Counted from the first letter of the stretch, positions 26,198 through 35,535 are shown. The stretch: 64,000 nucleotides of DNA from an uncultured Oceanospirillaceae bacterium (GCA_913057435.1 CAJXNY010000018.1:28519-92518); one strand, 5' to 3'. A program made the numbers and translations. Notes: generated by a model not told the origin, from the sequence alone.

Positions 26198-26776
26198 ATG
26201 ATCGGATCAACCAGACGCTTGCTGCTACGCCCGTTTACCCCCGCTGATCTCGACGAGCTGGCGGTCCTGCTGGCTGATCCCGAAGTGATGAAGCACTCAC
26301 TTAACGGCGTCTATGACAGAGAACGCTCAGCTGCCTGGCTTGATGGATTATTGCCCTGTTATGAGACGTACGGGATTGGGCCGCTGGCGTTGATTGCGCG
26401 AGATAGCCATGCGCTGGCTGGTTTCTGTGGCGTGGTGCCGGACAAGGTGCAGGGCCGGCAGGTATTTAATCTGGGCTATCGACTGGCCCCGCGTTACTGG
26501 GGCCTGGGGTTGGCTGCGGAGGCAGCGCAGGAAGTACTGCGGATTGTCTTTGCCGGGCCGGATATTGACTCAGTGGTGGTGATTATTGAACCGGACCACC
26601 CGGCCTCCATGCGCGTGGCAGAAAAGGCTGGGTTTCGCCGGTTTGAGAGAATTGTTTTTCACGACCGCCCGGTTCAGCTCTATCGAATGAGCCGGGAACA
26701 GTGGGCCGGTCAGCAGCCTTCCAGTGATGCATCGAACCTCATCCTGGCCAACCACTGCCCAGATAGTCTGTGCTGA
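26198..26776 (+). CDS. GNAT N-acetyltransferase, RimJ/RimL-like
   Basis: A 192-residue acetyltransferase of the group including RimJ/RimL (acetylation of ribosomal protein N-termini or small amines). It starts TRRLLLRPFTPADLDELAVL, and has NLGYRLAPRYWGLGLAAEAA (acetyl-CoA loop) and SMRVAEKAGFRRFER near the end. ATG 26198 is chosen since GGAGAGG precedes it; an ATG six codons upstream is less well placed. The substrate is unknown. The following ~500 bases are AT-rich and gene-free. Confidence 0.87.
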   Translation: MIGSTRRLLLRPFTPADLDELAVLLADPEVMKHSLNGVYDRERSAAWLDGLLPCYETYGIGPLALIARDSHALAGFCGVVPDKVQGRQVFNLGYRLAPRYWGLGLAAEAAQEVLRIVFAGPDIDSVVVIIEPDHPASMRVAEKAGFRRFERIVFHDRPVQLYRMSREQWAGQQPSSDASNLILANHCPDSLC

Positions 26777-27122
26777 TATACGCAGCTGTATTCAGTATGC
26801 CAGGTCAGGCCTGAACCGAAGGTGTACTCTCGGCAATATGGTTGCTGGTGGAAGCTTCCAGCTGAAACGCGTGAAGATGGTTTTGGCTTCTGTTATGACC
26901 TGGCAGCGGTTTCCCTGCAGGACATGAAGGCTGTGCCGGGGCCCTTTTAAACAATCAGTTTGCTGCTTGAATACGCGGCCTGGGGGCGCCGGATCGCGTA
27001 TTATCGCTGGTTCAGTTCTGCGCAAATACCGTTTCATACTCCATATGCACCGATGTCAAACTTCTAGGCTATATTCATCAAAAGTATGAACCCGCAATGC
27101 TCAACGTAGAATAGTTGGATAT
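26777..27122. other. AT-rich intergenic region
   Basis: About 350 bases between the GNAT gene and the lipoprotein promoter, with no coding frame that carries a ribosome site and recognisable protein. No clear repeat is seen. Confidence 0.5.
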
Positions 27123-27152
27123 TTGATTGCTAGTTGTACTGCACGGTATAAT
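27123..27152 (+). promoter_or_regulatory. probable sigma-70 promoter of the lipoprotein gene
   Basis: TTGATT (27123-27128) and the consensus TATAAT (27147-27152) are 18 bases apart, leaving a leader of roughly 115 bases. The leader contains a short repeat AGATCT-TAAAT-AGATCT that could pair. Confidence 0.55.
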
Positions 27153-27276
27153 CGTCGCGTGTTACTTTTAAATAAGCATTTACAATGCGAGTTTACCTCT
27201 TTATAGGGATGTAGCAGATCTTAAATAGATCTCGATGATGAGCTATCAAGAGTAGACAATGGACTGGAGTAAAGAT

Positions 27277-27651
27277 GTGAAGAAAACACTAGCGATTCTT
27301 GTGATGGGCGCTGCGCTGTCGGGTTGTGTATCGAATAAGGCATTGGATGTTATAGCTAAGCCTACGAACTATGATGGTTATTGGGCAGCAAATGGTGGTG
27401 GACACGTTATAAACTGGTATATCCGCCCTGATGGAACCGGTGTACAGTGCGAAGTTAACTCCCTGACTTTGACTGGCTCCCCACTTGTTTTTGATCTGAA
27501 AGTAATTGATCAGACAGTCTATGTGAATAATACCTATCAGCTAAAACGAAGTGGGCCGGATAGCTTTAATGCGGCAACATGGGGAGGTGTTTTCTCTTTG
27601 GACTTTAAGCGGCAGCGGTATTCTCCGGCTGCATGTAAGCCATACTTCTAA
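27277..27651 (+). CDS. small uncharacterised lipoprotein
   Basis: A 124-residue protein starting MKKTLAILVMGAALSGCVSN, a textbook lipoprotein signal with lipobox LSGC. The start is probably GTG 27277, since GGAG sits about 10 bases ahead; an in-frame ATG at 27259 would add six residues to the signal. The mature part is short, rich in tyrosine, tryptophan and glycine (NYDGYWAANGGGHVINWYIR), with two further cysteines that could form a disulphide. I do not recognise a family. The gene is AT-richer than its neighbours and has its own promoter and terminator, so it is a monocistronic, possibly acquired unit. Confidence 0.75.
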   Translation: MKKTLAILVMGAALSGCVSNKALDVIAKPTNYDGYWAANGGGHVINWYIRPDGTGVQCEVNSLTLTGSPLVFDLKVIDQTVYVNNTYQLKRSGPDSFNAATWGGVFSLDFKRQRYSPAACKPYF

Positions 27652-27734
27652 AGTATAGTTCCCCTGGTCGATAGTGGTTTATGGTTGCCTGTGTTCGCGT
27701 CAGGGTTAATTAGAACTGCTGGATAGTTATGGTG

Positions 27735-27767
27735 TACGCCAACTAATATGATGGTTGGCGTATTTTT
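27735..27767 (+). terminator. Rho-independent terminator of the lipoprotein gene
   Basis: A perfect 9-bp stem TACGCCAAC/GTTGGCGTA with a 10-base loop, followed by TTTTT. It may also stop the convergent thioesterase transcript. Confidence 0.85.
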
Positions 27768-27780
27768 AAGACTGAGTTAA

Positions 27781-28209
27781 TTACTCCCCTACATCAAAAT
27801 ACCCTTCCAGCGCATAGGCGGGCAGATCTTCCAGTGCCGGCACCGGGGTGGGTTTACCGTCTTCATCGATGGCGACAAACTTGAAGGTGGCATCGGTCAC
27901 TTTTTCCCGTCGGCCGATGCGGCCCCGGCGGACCCAGGCTTCCACGTGGATATTCATCGAGGTGCGGCCTACGGAATCAATGTCGGTGTACACGCCCAGG
28001 ATATCACCCACTTTCACCGGCTGAATAAAGCTCATGCTATCCAGTGCTACCGTGACAACACGACTCTGGGCGCGCTGTCCGGCGCAAATACCGGCGGCCA
28101 TATCCATCTGTGATAGCACCCAGCCACCAAAGATATCGCCGGATGGGTTGGTATCACCGGGCATGGCGATGGTGCGGGTGGTCAGTCGTCCACGGGTTTT
28201 CTCAGTCAT
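27781..28209 (-). CDS. acyl-CoA thioesterase, YciA-like hotdog protein
   Basis: Hydrolyses acyl-CoA to free acid and CoA. The 142-residue protein is a single hotdog domain with the family motif GDTNPSGDIFGGWVLSQMD (catalytic aspartate in the NPSGDIFGG region), then SMSFIQPVKVGDILGVYTD and a DATFKFVAIDEDGKP strand. This matches the YciA group, which accepts many acyl chains. It is monocistronic. Confidence 0.92.
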   Translation of the reverse strand: MTEKTRGRLTTRTIAMPGDTNPSGDIFGGWVLSQMDMAAGICAGQRAQSRVVTVALDSMSFIQPVKVGDILGVYTDIDSVGRTSMNIHVEAWVRRGRIGRREKVTDATFKFVAIDEDGKPTPVPALEDLPAYALEGYFDVGE

Positions 28210-28380
28210 AGGGTGCAGCCTTTTCTGGAATTGACCTTCATTATTTCACTTTAGTCGTAGTAACGAAAAGCCCGTTAACGTACAAACCCGCCGCCGTTGT
28301 GAAATCAGCGCGTCAATTGACGGCGCTGCAATTCAAAACCATCCTTTGGAGAACCCCACCAACCTTGCGAGGTAAATCCG

Positions 28381-29175
28381 ATGAACGCCTGCTATCTGGC
28401 TGTCTGTCGCACTCTGGCCGGGGTGGCACTGCTGGTCTGTTCCCTGAGCATACAGGCTGAGGCGAAGCCTGAACTGACGGTTGCCATCTCGCTTGATATT
28501 CCCCCCTACGTGATGAACCAGGCCAGCAGCGGGCTGGAAGTGGATATTGTCCGCCAGGCGCTGGCGCAGTACGCGCTGGTGTTCGTCCAGCTGCCCTACG
28601 GCGCACTGCAAAGTGCCGTCGCCAGCAAGCGGGCCGATGTTTCAGTGGGAGTAGAGGCGGCTGAGGATGGTGGCTTTTACTCGGTCGATTTCATTACCTT
28701 CGCCAACTACGCGATCAGCAAAAAAGCCGACCAGCTGACCATCAACCAGGTGGATGATCTGCAGGGCCATCGGGTACTGGCCTGGCAAAATGCTTACCAG
28801 GTGCTGGGGGCGCGTTACCAGCAACTGTTCTCGCCGCGCACTCTGCTGGCAAAAGATTACCCCCAGGGCTATGCCGAGGTCGCAGACCAGGCTGAACAGG
28901 TGATGCTGTTCTGGCAGGGGCACAGCGATGTGACGGTGATCGATCGCAGCATTTTTAACCACTTCAGCAAAATGAGCGGGCATGGCATGGCGGATGTCAG
29001 CCTGCATGGGATCTTCCCACCGGTGACCCACTACAAAGTCAGCTTCCGCACGGCGCAGCTACGGGATCAGTTTAATCAGGGCTGGCAACAGCTGTGTAAA
29101 AGTGGTGGTTACGATGCCCTGCTGACGCGTTATGAGGTGGCAGTGGAACACGCGTTGTGTGGAGGGCTGAAATAA
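28381..29175 (+). CDS. periplasmic solute-binding protein (SBP_bac_3 type)
   Basis: A 264-residue exported protein with a signal peptide (VALLVCSLSIQAEA) and the bacterial extracellular solute-binding family 3 fold: LTVAISLDIPPYVMNQASSG, GLEVDIVRQAL, DVSVGVEAAEDGGFY and VDDLQGHRVLAWQNA. Such proteins bind amino acids for ABC transport or act as stand-alone sensors. No ABC permease or ATPase is adjacent, so it is an orphan receptor here. GAGG precedes ATG 28381. Confidence 0.83.
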   Translation: MNACYLAVCRTLAGVALLVCSLSIQAEAKPELTVAISLDIPPYVMNQASSGLEVDIVRQALAQYALVFVQLPYGALQSAVASKRADVSVGVEAAEDGGFYSVDFITFANYAISKKADQLTINQVDDLQGHRVLAWQNAYQVLGARYQQLFSPRTLLAKDYPQGYAEVADQAEQVMLFWQGHSDVTVIDRSIFNHFSKMSGHGMADVSLHGIFPPVTHYKVSFRTAQLRDQFNQGWQQLCKSGGYDALLTRYEVAVEHALCGGLK

Positions 29176-29279
29176 TACGCATAGCATGAGCTGATCGCTG
29201 CCATTGGCCTAATCTATTCGGTTTATGATGCGTGGCTGACTAGTCTTCACAGTGAACCCTGTTGATGTGGAGACTGACC

Positions 29280-30737
29280 ATGAAAAAGAAACTGACCACG
29301 GCCGGTGGCTGCCCGGTTGCTCATAACCAGAATGTGATGACCGCTGGCCCACGGGGGCCACAGCTACTGCAGGATGTCTGGTTTCTGGAGAAGCTGGCGC
29401 ATTTTGATCGTGAAGTGATTCCCGAACGTCGCATGCATGCCAAAGGCTCCGGGGCCTATGGCACCTTTACCGTGACCCGGGATATCAGCCATTACAGCCG
29501 TGCTTCAATCTTCAGCGCCGTGGGCAAGCAGACCGAGCTGTTCGCCCGTTTTACTACCGTGGCAGGCGAGCGTGGTGCCGCTGATGCGGAGCGAGATATC
29601 CGTGGCTTTGCGCTGAAATTCTACACCGACGAAGGCAACTGGGATCTGGTGGGTAACAATACCCCGGTGTTTTTCCTGCGAGACCCGCTCAAATTTCCTG
29701 ACCTTAACCACGCGGTTAAACGCGACCCACGTACCAATCTGCGCAGTGCTACCAGTAACTGGGATTTCTGGACCTCACTGCCCGAAGCCCTGCACCAGAT
29801 CACCATTGTGATGAGTGACCGGGGTATCCCGGCCAGCTACCGCCATATGCATGGCTTTGGCAGCCATACCTTCAGCCTGATTAATGCCGATAATGAGCGG
29901 TTCTGGGTGAAATTTCATTTCAAATCCCAGCAGGGCATTGAAAACCTGACCGACGAACAGGCGCAGGCACTGATTGGTCAGGACCGGGAAAGCCATCAAC
30001 GTGACCTGCTGGAGTCGATCGATGGTGGTCAGCACCCTAAATGGACCTTACAGATTCAGGTGATGCCCGAAGCCGAGGCGGCAACGGTGCCCTATAACCC
30101 GTTTGATCTCACCAAAATCTGGCCCCATGGCGATTATCCACTGCAGGAGGTAGGTGTGCTGGAGCTGAACCGTAACCCGGAGAATTTCTTTGCTGAAGTT
30201 GAACAGGCGGCATTTAACCCCGCCAACGTGGTGCCCGGTATCGGTTTCTCGCCGGACAAAATGCTGCAGGGGCGGCTGTTCTCGTATGGCGATGCCCAGC
30301 GCTATCGGCTGGGGGTGAACCATCAGCTGATTCCAGTGAATGCACCACGTTGCCCGGTTCACAGCTATCACCGGGACGGTGCAATGCGGGTTGATGGGAA
30401 CCATGGCGGGACGCCAGGTTATGAACCTGGCAGCCATGGTGAGTGGGCCGAACAGCCGGAGTATACCGAGCCACCACTGGCACTGAGCGATGCGGCAGCA
30501 CACTGGGACCACCGTGACGATGAAGATTACTTCAGCCAGCCAGGTGCATTGTTCCGGCTAATGGCCCCGGCCCAGCAGCAACAGCTGTTTGATAACACCG
30601 CCCGTTCGATGGATGGGGTGCCACTGGCTATTCAGCAGCGGCACATTCGACACTGCCACCAGGCCGACCCCGATTACGGCCAGGGCATCGCTCAGGCACT
30701 GGGTGTTTCGTTGACTCAGGCCCTACAAGCTCTCTGA
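29280..30737 (+). CDS. monofunctional haem catalase
   Basis: Breaks down hydrogen peroxide to water and oxygen. The 485-residue protein has the small-subunit catalase layout. The distal histidine is in [18 protein letters not shown], the distal asparagine in [15 protein letters not shown], and the proximal haem-ligand tyrosine in [13 protein letters not shown]. The length fits clade III KatA-type enzymes. It starts at ATG 29280, with GGAG about 9 bases upstream, rather than an in-frame ATG six codons earlier. No OxyR-like gene is near. Confidence 0.95.
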   Translation: MKKKLTTAGGCPVAHNQNVMTAGPRGPQLLQDVWFLEKLAHFDREVIPERRMHAKGSGAYGTFTVTRDISHYSRASIFSAVGKQTELFARFTTVAGERGAADAERDIRGFALKFYTDEGNWDLVGNNTPVFFLRDPLKFPDLNHAVKRDPRTNLRSATSNWDFWTSLPEALHQITIVMSDRGIPASYRHMHGFGSHTFSLINADNERFWVKFHFKSQQGIENLTDEQAQALIGQDRESHQRDLLESIDGGQHPKWTLQIQVMPEAEAATVPYNPFDLTKIWPHGDYPLQEVGVLELNRNPENFFAEVEQAAFNPANVVPGIGFSPDKMLQGRLFSYGDAQRYRLGVNHQLIPVNAPRCPVHSYHRDGAMRVDGNHGGTPGYEPGSHGEWAEQPEYTEPPLALSDAAAHWDHRDDEDYFSQPGALFRLMAPAQQQQLFDNTARSMDGVPLAIQQRHIRHCHQADPDYGQGIAQALGVSLTQALQAL

Positions 30738-30952
30738 TAGGCAACTTATCTCATCCTCCATGACTGTTTATGCCTGGGCTTTAGTCGTATGATTTCACTG
30801 TATTTTCTTTCTCCGCAACACAGTGCTGTGCGGTGAATCGTATAGCTGGGTGGTTTTTCAGTCCTGGCATGAAGATTCCTGGGCTATTATTTCAGGCAGT
30901 TAACATCACTGCAGTACCCAGGACAGATAGAAGAGAGCAGGAGATTTGAGGT

Positions 30953-31558
30953 ATGTTGAAAGGGCTGATCAGTGGATTATTGATGCTGGTTTCATTGATA
31001 AGCGTGGCTCAGGACGTCCCCGAGAATATGGCTACGCAGAAAGCGCTGGTCACCTTGCTACAACAAGGTGGGTACAATATTTATATTCGCCATGCTGCTA
31101 CGTCGACCGAAGTGATGGACCACCGACCCGTGGTGCTGAGCGACTGTAAGGGCCAGCGTAACCTTTCTGTAAAGGGGCGGCAGGATGCCGCCGCCCTGGG
31201 CCAGGCGTTTACCCGGTTGGATATCCGCGTGGGCCAGGTGCTCACCAGTCCATTCTGCCGCTGTAAAGACACCGCCCAGCTGGCTTTTGGCCGCTTCGAT
31301 ATTGAGCAGCGACTGCTGTTTTCGTTTGGTCTGAATAAAGAACAACGCATTCAGGCATCACGCTATCTTGCCACTGAGCTGGCCCGTACACCGGAAGCTG
31401 GCACCAACACTGTTCTGGTCTCTCATTCGGCCAATCTGGATGGTGCCGCAGGTGTCTGGCCCGTGATTGAAGGTGGAGTCTACATCTTTCGACCGCAGCC
31501 AGAGGGGGCTGTTGAGTATCTGGGGATGATCCCCCCAGTCTTGTGGCCGACACTCTGA
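30953..31558 (+). CDS. exported histidine phosphatase-superfamily protein
   Basis: A 201-residue protein with an N-terminal signal peptide (GLISGLLMLVSLISVAQDV) and a phosphoglycerate-mutase-like fold: the phosphate-accepting motif appears as IYIRHAATS (RHA in place of the common RHG), then LSVKGRQDAAALGQAF and the second histidine in VLVSHSANLD. The catalytic histidines and arginine are present, so it should be a periplasmic phosphatase of unknown substrate. AGGAG lies upstream of the ATG. The next gene, a GGDEF-EAL sensor, starts 10 bases after its stop, so the two form an operon. Confidence 0.83.
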   Translation: MLKGLISGLLMLVSLISVAQDVPENMATQKALVTLLQQGGYNIYIRHAATSTEVMDHRPVVLSDCKGQRNLSVKGRQDAAALGQAFTRLDIRVGQVLTSPFCRCKDTAQLAFGRFDIEQRLLFSFGLNKEQRIQASRYLATELARTPEAGTNTVLVSHSANLDGAAGVWPVIEGGVYIFRPQPEGAVEYLGMIPPVLWPTL

Positions 31559-31568
31559 GGGACGCACA

Positions 31569-34220
31569 GTGAAAATAAACAGCAGCATTCGCAACTACTT
31601 CTTGGTGATTCCACTGTTATTGGTGTTGGGTGGCAGCGTGTTATGGGTGGCCGGTTCATGGATGGCTAGTAACTATCGGAATCTTTCCCATCATTTCATT
31701 GTTGATGATGTCCCCCTGATGGAGGAGCTTTCCGGTTATGCCTTCCAGATGACCACTGCTCATGGCCAGATTATGGTGTTGCTTGAGCTACAGTGGGACA
31801 AGACCAGTGATTTCTATGACCGCGCTGTGGATAAGGTAGATCAGGTACGTGAAGTCATTGATAGCCTCGATAGTTCTTCCCGCCAATCTGAGATATTTGG
31901 TGAGCATGATGAAGTGCTTGAAACCGTAGACCCTCAGCGTTTGCTGCCGCCCTTACGCAATTACCTCAACAGTATTTCCGATGCCATTGAAATCAGAATA
32001 CTGGACCCTGATAAGGCCCTGTTTTTCATACGCCAGGCAGAAGCCGACCATACCGCCTATCATCTGATCAACTCCCAGCTGGTGATGGAGCTGGGGCAAG
32101 AAGTTCGAGCCGAACACCTGACTGAGCTGGCCCGGGCAGACCGTATCGCTACCGCCATGACCGCGGGCATTACCGTTTGTACGTTACTGTTCCTTATTAC
32201 GGTATTTAAGTTCTCTAATCAGTTGGGACGGCGAATTGAAATACTGCGTATCGCCTTGCTAAAACTGGGGCAAGGCACTGTCGATGTGGATATCCCTGAC
32301 CACTTTAAAGAACTGGAACTGCAGCGTATGGCTGATGCCCTGCGTTCTTTTCAGTCCACGCAACAACGCCTGCATATTACCCTGAGTGAACTGTCGGCAA
32401 TAAAAGATGAACTTGAGCAACGGGTTGTCAGCCGCACTCAGGCGCTGGCCCATGAGGTGGAGCAGCACCAGCAGGCTCAGGCCCAGCTGATGTTAGCCTC
32501 CCAGGTGATGCGCTCAACCAGCGAGGCGGTGGTGATCACGGATGCCGATAATTATGTGGTGGATGTGAACGAAGCCTACTGCGACATTACCGGCTACAAC
32601 CGTGAAGAAGTGCTAGGAGAAAACCCTTCCCTGGTTCGCTCTGGCCTGCATGATGAAGCGTTCTATCAGATTATGTGGCAAACGCTGGCGAAGCAGGGCT
32701 GCTGGAAAGGAGAAATCTGGGACCGACGTAAAAATGGTGAAGTCTTCCCCAAATGGCTGGCGATTAACGCAGTCAAAAATGAGCAGGGTAAGCTGACCCA
32801 TTATGTGGGTGTGTTCTCGGATATTAGTGAACTGAAAAGCAAAGAAGCTGAGCTGCAGGCACTGGCCCATTTTGACCCACTGACCCGCCTGCCCAACCGT
32901 GTGCTGTGTAAAGAGCTGGTGGAACAGCAGCTCTTTAACGCCAGGCGCAGCCGACATAAAGTGGCGCTGTTATTTATCGATCTGGATCACTTTAAACACG
33001 TTAACGATTCCCTGGGCCACGCGGCGGGTGATGAACTGCTGGTGGAAGTGGCTCAACGGCTGGAACGCAGCCTGCTTCAAACAGGCACGGCCTGTGCAAA
33101 TGCCTCGGTAAGCGGCCATACTATCGCCCGTCTGGGTGGTGATGAATTTATCGTTGCGATCGATAATCTGAAAGCGGTAGACGGGCTGGGTGATCTGGTT
33201 GAACGGATGCAGCAGGCTATCCGTGAGCCGATGCTGATTCAGCAGAAAACGGTGCATGTGGATTCCAGCATTGGTATTGCCATTTATCCCGACGATGGCC
33301 AGAGCTACGGCAAGCTGTCGCGCCACGCGGATACCGCCATGTACCGGGCCAAAGAGGGCGGGCGTAATCGTTTTGTGTTTTTCACCGAAGAGATGAACCG
33401 CCAGGCCCATCAGCGATTGGAGATGGAGATCGAGCTGCGTCGGTCACTGGAAGCCGGACACTTCGAAGTCTACTACCAGCCGAAGATCAGCACCGCCAGT
33501 ACCGAGGTCTATGGCATGGAGGCGCTGGTGCGCTGGAACCACCCTGAACTGGGGGTCGTGTCGCCGCTGGACTTTATCCAGATTGCCGAAGACACCGGGC
33601 TGATTATCCCGCTGGGCGAGTGGATTTTGCAGCAGGCCTGCCATTACTGCGTCAACCTGAACCGGAAAATCAGTACCGCCATCCAGGTGGCGGTAAATAT
33701 CTCCGCCCGGCAGTTTGCCGACCCGCAATTGGTGGATAAAGTCACGTGTGCACTGGCGGAATCTGGCCTTGCAGCCAGTCAGCTGGAGCTGGAAGTCACT
33801 GAAAGTATGGTGATCGGTGATATCGACGACGCGATCAAAACCATCAACCAGATCCGCGCGCTGGGAGTGAAAATCGCCGTAGATGACTTCGGCACCGGCT
33901 ACTCCTCCCTGAGCTACCTTAAACGGTTGCCCATCGATACTCTCAAGATCGACCGCAGCTTCGTCCGCCCACTGGATGACCCCGCCGCGCTGGATGATCG
34001 GGTGATTGTCGAAGCCATCATTCGCATGGGCCAGCAGCTGCGTATGCAGATCGTCGCCGAAGGCGTCGAAACCAGCACCCAGGATCTGGTGCTCTGCCGA
34101 CTGGGCTGTGACCTGCTACAAGGCTACCTGTACAGCCGCCCGCTGAGTGCGGGGGATTTTACAGAATATCTGGCAAAGGCGACGCAGCCGCAAGAGAGTC
34201 AAGTACTCGAGCTGGACTGA
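31569..34220 (+). CDS. membrane-bound PAS-GGDEF-EAL cyclic-di-GMP protein
   Basis: An 883-residue protein. A first membrane helix (about 12-32) and a second (about 193-215) enclose a ~160-residue periplasmic helical sensor. These are followed by a HAMP-like linker, a coiled coil, a PAS domain with PAC (about 305-420), a diguanylate cyclase domain with intact GGDEF at about 523-527, and an EAL domain with EAL at 651-653, DDFGTGYSSLSYLKRLP and QGYLYSRPL. Both activities look possible. The GTG start at 31569 has GAGGGA ahead. Co-transcription with the periplasmic phosphatase suggests that protein supplies or modulates the signal; this is inference. Confidence 0.92.
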   Translation: MKINSSIRNYFLVIPLLLVLGGSVLWVAGSWMASNYRNLSHHFIVDDVPLMEELSGYAFQMTTAHGQIMVLLELQWDKTSDFYDRAVDKVDQVREVIDSLDSSSRQSEIFGEHDEVLETVDPQRLLPPLRNYLNSISDAIEIRILDPDKALFFIRQAEADHTAYHLINSQLVMELGQEVRAEHLTELARADRIATAMTAGITVCTLLFLITVFKFSNQLGRRIEILRIALLKLGQGTVDVDIPDHFKELELQRMADALRSFQSTQQRLHITLSELSAIKDELEQRVVSRTQALAHEVEQHQQAQAQLMLASQVMRSTSEAVVITDADNYVVDVNEAYCDITGYNREEVLGENPSLVRSGLHDEAFYQIMWQTLAKQGCWKGEIWDRRKNGEVFPKWLAINAVKNEQGKLTHYVGVFSDISELKSKEAELQALAHFDPLTRLPNRVLCKELVEQQLFNARRSRHKVALLFIDLDHFKHVNDSLGHAAGDELLVEVAQRLERSLLQTGTACANASVSGHTIARLGGDEFIVAIDNLKAVDGLGDLVERMQQAIREPMLIQQKTVHVDSSIGIAIYPDDGQSYGKLSRHADTAMYRAKEGGRNRFVFFTEEMNRQAHQRLEMEIELRRSLEAGHFEVYYQPKISTASTEVYGMEALVRWNHPELGVVSPLDFIQIAEDTGLIIPLGEWILQQACHYCVNLNRKISTAIQVAVNISARQFADPQLVDKVTCALAESGLAASQLELEVTESMVIGDIDDAIKTINQIRALGVKIAVDDFGTGYSSLSYLKRLPIDTLKIDRSFVRPLDDPAALDDRVIVEAIIRMGQQLRMQIVAEGVETSTQDLVLCRLGCDLLQGYLYSRPLSAGDFTEYLAKATQPQESQVLELD

Positions 34221-34704
34221 GCTGAGCATTGCCTGGCCTGCAGCGCGCAGAATGGGCAAAAGAGCGAAGCGATGTGCCCATCATTCCATGTACAGGGCAT
34301 CGTGGCGGTTATAATGGGCACGCTTTGCTGGGCCTGCAATATTGTTACGCCACTGCTTCTGTAGCAGTGATGTCCCGTCGCGTCCATCTGTGCTGGATTT
34401 ACGGAAACAGCCGTTCAGCTGGAGGCATACGGGGATTGTGAAGGTGGCGCGCAGCCCCCCTTGACGCACTGCCAGGTGTAGTGGCCTACGATCTGGACGC
34501 GAACCTGTTCACTATATTTCAGAGCTACATCAATAACGCGCCAAGGCTGTTGGAGGTTGAAAACCTGGTTGTAGAGTGTGTCTGATCCATCCGTGCATCC
34601 AGTCGCCGTGGTAGTGAGCAGATCAATGGTGCGGGAAGTGGAGATTGAGCAGAAGGTTACCCGCTATAATTAGTTAAGGGTCGTAAATCGACAGGGTAAA
34701 GCGA
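34221..34704. other. intergenic region without a supported gene
   Basis: About 480 bases of mixed composition after the GGDEF-EAL gene. It contains one copy of a REP-like sequence (34361-34385) but no frame with credible coding features. Confidence 0.55.
34361..34385 (+). repeat. REP-like element, GTAGCAG...GTCC family
   Basis: GTAGCAGTGATGTCCCGTCG followed by CGTCC matches the copy at 42372-42396 with only two mismatches over 25 bases. A related copy lies at 48780-48804. All three have an internal dyad. Confidence 0.7.
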
Positions 34705-34884
34705 ATGTCAGTTAGGTACGAGTGGAGAAGGGTTATCCCTAAAAGCAAGGCAAAGATTGTCTAGATTCCTGAATTCAAGTTTTTAACGCTATCTTGTGAA
34801 GAAAATTCCGCAGATGAAATATTTATTGAGTGTGTTGGTGCTCTATATTTCCCAGCGTATGCAGTAAAGGCACTACTTAAATAA
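34705..34884 (+). pseudogene. small ORF interrupted by one in-frame TAG
   Basis: From ATG 34705 a single frame runs 60 codons to TAA 34882-34884, broken only by TAG at codon 20 (34762-34764). The two halves read MSVRYEWRRVIPKSKAKIV and IPEFKFLTLSCEENSADEIF plus a tail ending PAYAVKALLK; together they look like one small basic-then-acidic protein. AGGG lies ahead of the ATG. I do not recognise the family. A recent nonsense mutation is the simplest explanation. Confidence 0.45.
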
Positions 34885-34925
34885 GGAGGCAAAGCGGTGA
34901 GGCACTATTATCAAAGGATGATAGA

Positions 34926-35000
34926 ATGTTTGTATATTATGATCTGGTGATTACTCTGTTAAGAGTTGTAAAGCTGCCAGAAGAAAATCATGAGTCTTGA
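34926..35000 (+). CDS. possible 24-residue peptide
   Basis: ATG 34926 has AAAGGATGATAG just ahead and encodes MFVYYDLVITLLRVVKLPEE plus NHES. It begins 42 bases after the interrupted ORF and ends inside a perfect hairpin. It may be a leader or a chance frame. Confidence 0.22.
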   Translation: MFVYYDLVITLLRVVKLPEENHES

Positions 35001-35023
35001 TTGTTATGGTGTAACAATCAAGA
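34995..35023. other. perfect 12-bp inverted repeat
   Basis: TCTTGATTGTTA / TAACAATCAAGA with a 5-base loop, 56 bases before the membrane-protein start. No T run follows on the plus strand, so a simple terminator is unlikely there. It could be an operator or RNA hairpin controlling the next gene. Confidence 0.6.
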
Positions 35024-35078
35024 GGAATACCGATTGCTAATGCCCTATTTTTAATATTTAAACTTAACAGGAATCCAT

Positions 35079-35483
35079 ATGTTTTTTACATTACTACTAG
35101 TAACGTTCGGTATTTCAACAGCCGTTTGCCTTGGCGTAGTAAGAATATTTGACGCCCCCATTGCTGCTATCTTTAAACGAATAATTCAAGACGAAATAAG
35201 TAGCGCCTGGGTTAAATATATAAAATTTGCAGCTTATGTGGTGGGTGTTTCTGGTGGTGTGAGAATTTACAATCTTGAACGATATATCAGTGCACCTCAT
35301 AAAGATCAGGAAATATTGGTGCTGAACGCCGACAGGTGGACGCTAGAAATTTATCGAACTGTCATCGAGACTCTGCAATCAATCGCTTGGATGTACCTGC
35401 TTGTTTTTATATTTGCTCTTATTGCATATGTAATTGTGAGAGGGTTTGAGTTAAGACAGTCAGGAAAAAATGATACCGAGTAG
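35079..35483 (+). CDS. uncharacterised membrane protein
   Basis: A 134-residue protein with an N-terminal membrane helix (about 1-23), a possible hydrophobic segment near 50-65, a soluble segment, and a strong C-terminal membrane helix (AWMYLLVFIFALIAYVIVRG). It then ends in a polar tail. The frame starts at ATG 35079 with AGGA upstream and uses TAG as stop. No family recognised. It is AT-rich compared with the flanking genes and sits in a patch with decayed sequence, suggesting acquired DNA. Confidence 0.6.
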   Translation: MFFTLLLVTFGISTAVCLGVVRIFDAPIAAIFKRIIQDEISSAWVKYIKFAAYVVGVSGGVRIYNLERYISAPHKDQEILVLNADRWTLEIYRTVIETLQSIAWMYLLVFIFALIAYVIVRGFELRQSGKNDTE

Positions 35484-35511
35484 AAGCACGCTAACAAGTG
35501 ACTGTTTCTAT

Positions 35512-35535
35512 CAAAAAAACCCGCCAATCGGCGGG
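35512..35535 (-). terminator. Rho-independent terminator of the TRAP binding-protein gene
   Basis: On the minus strand CCCGCC-GATT-GGCGGG is followed by a run of T (A run at 35513-35519 on the plus strand), about 65 bases past the dctP stop. Confidence 0.85.
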
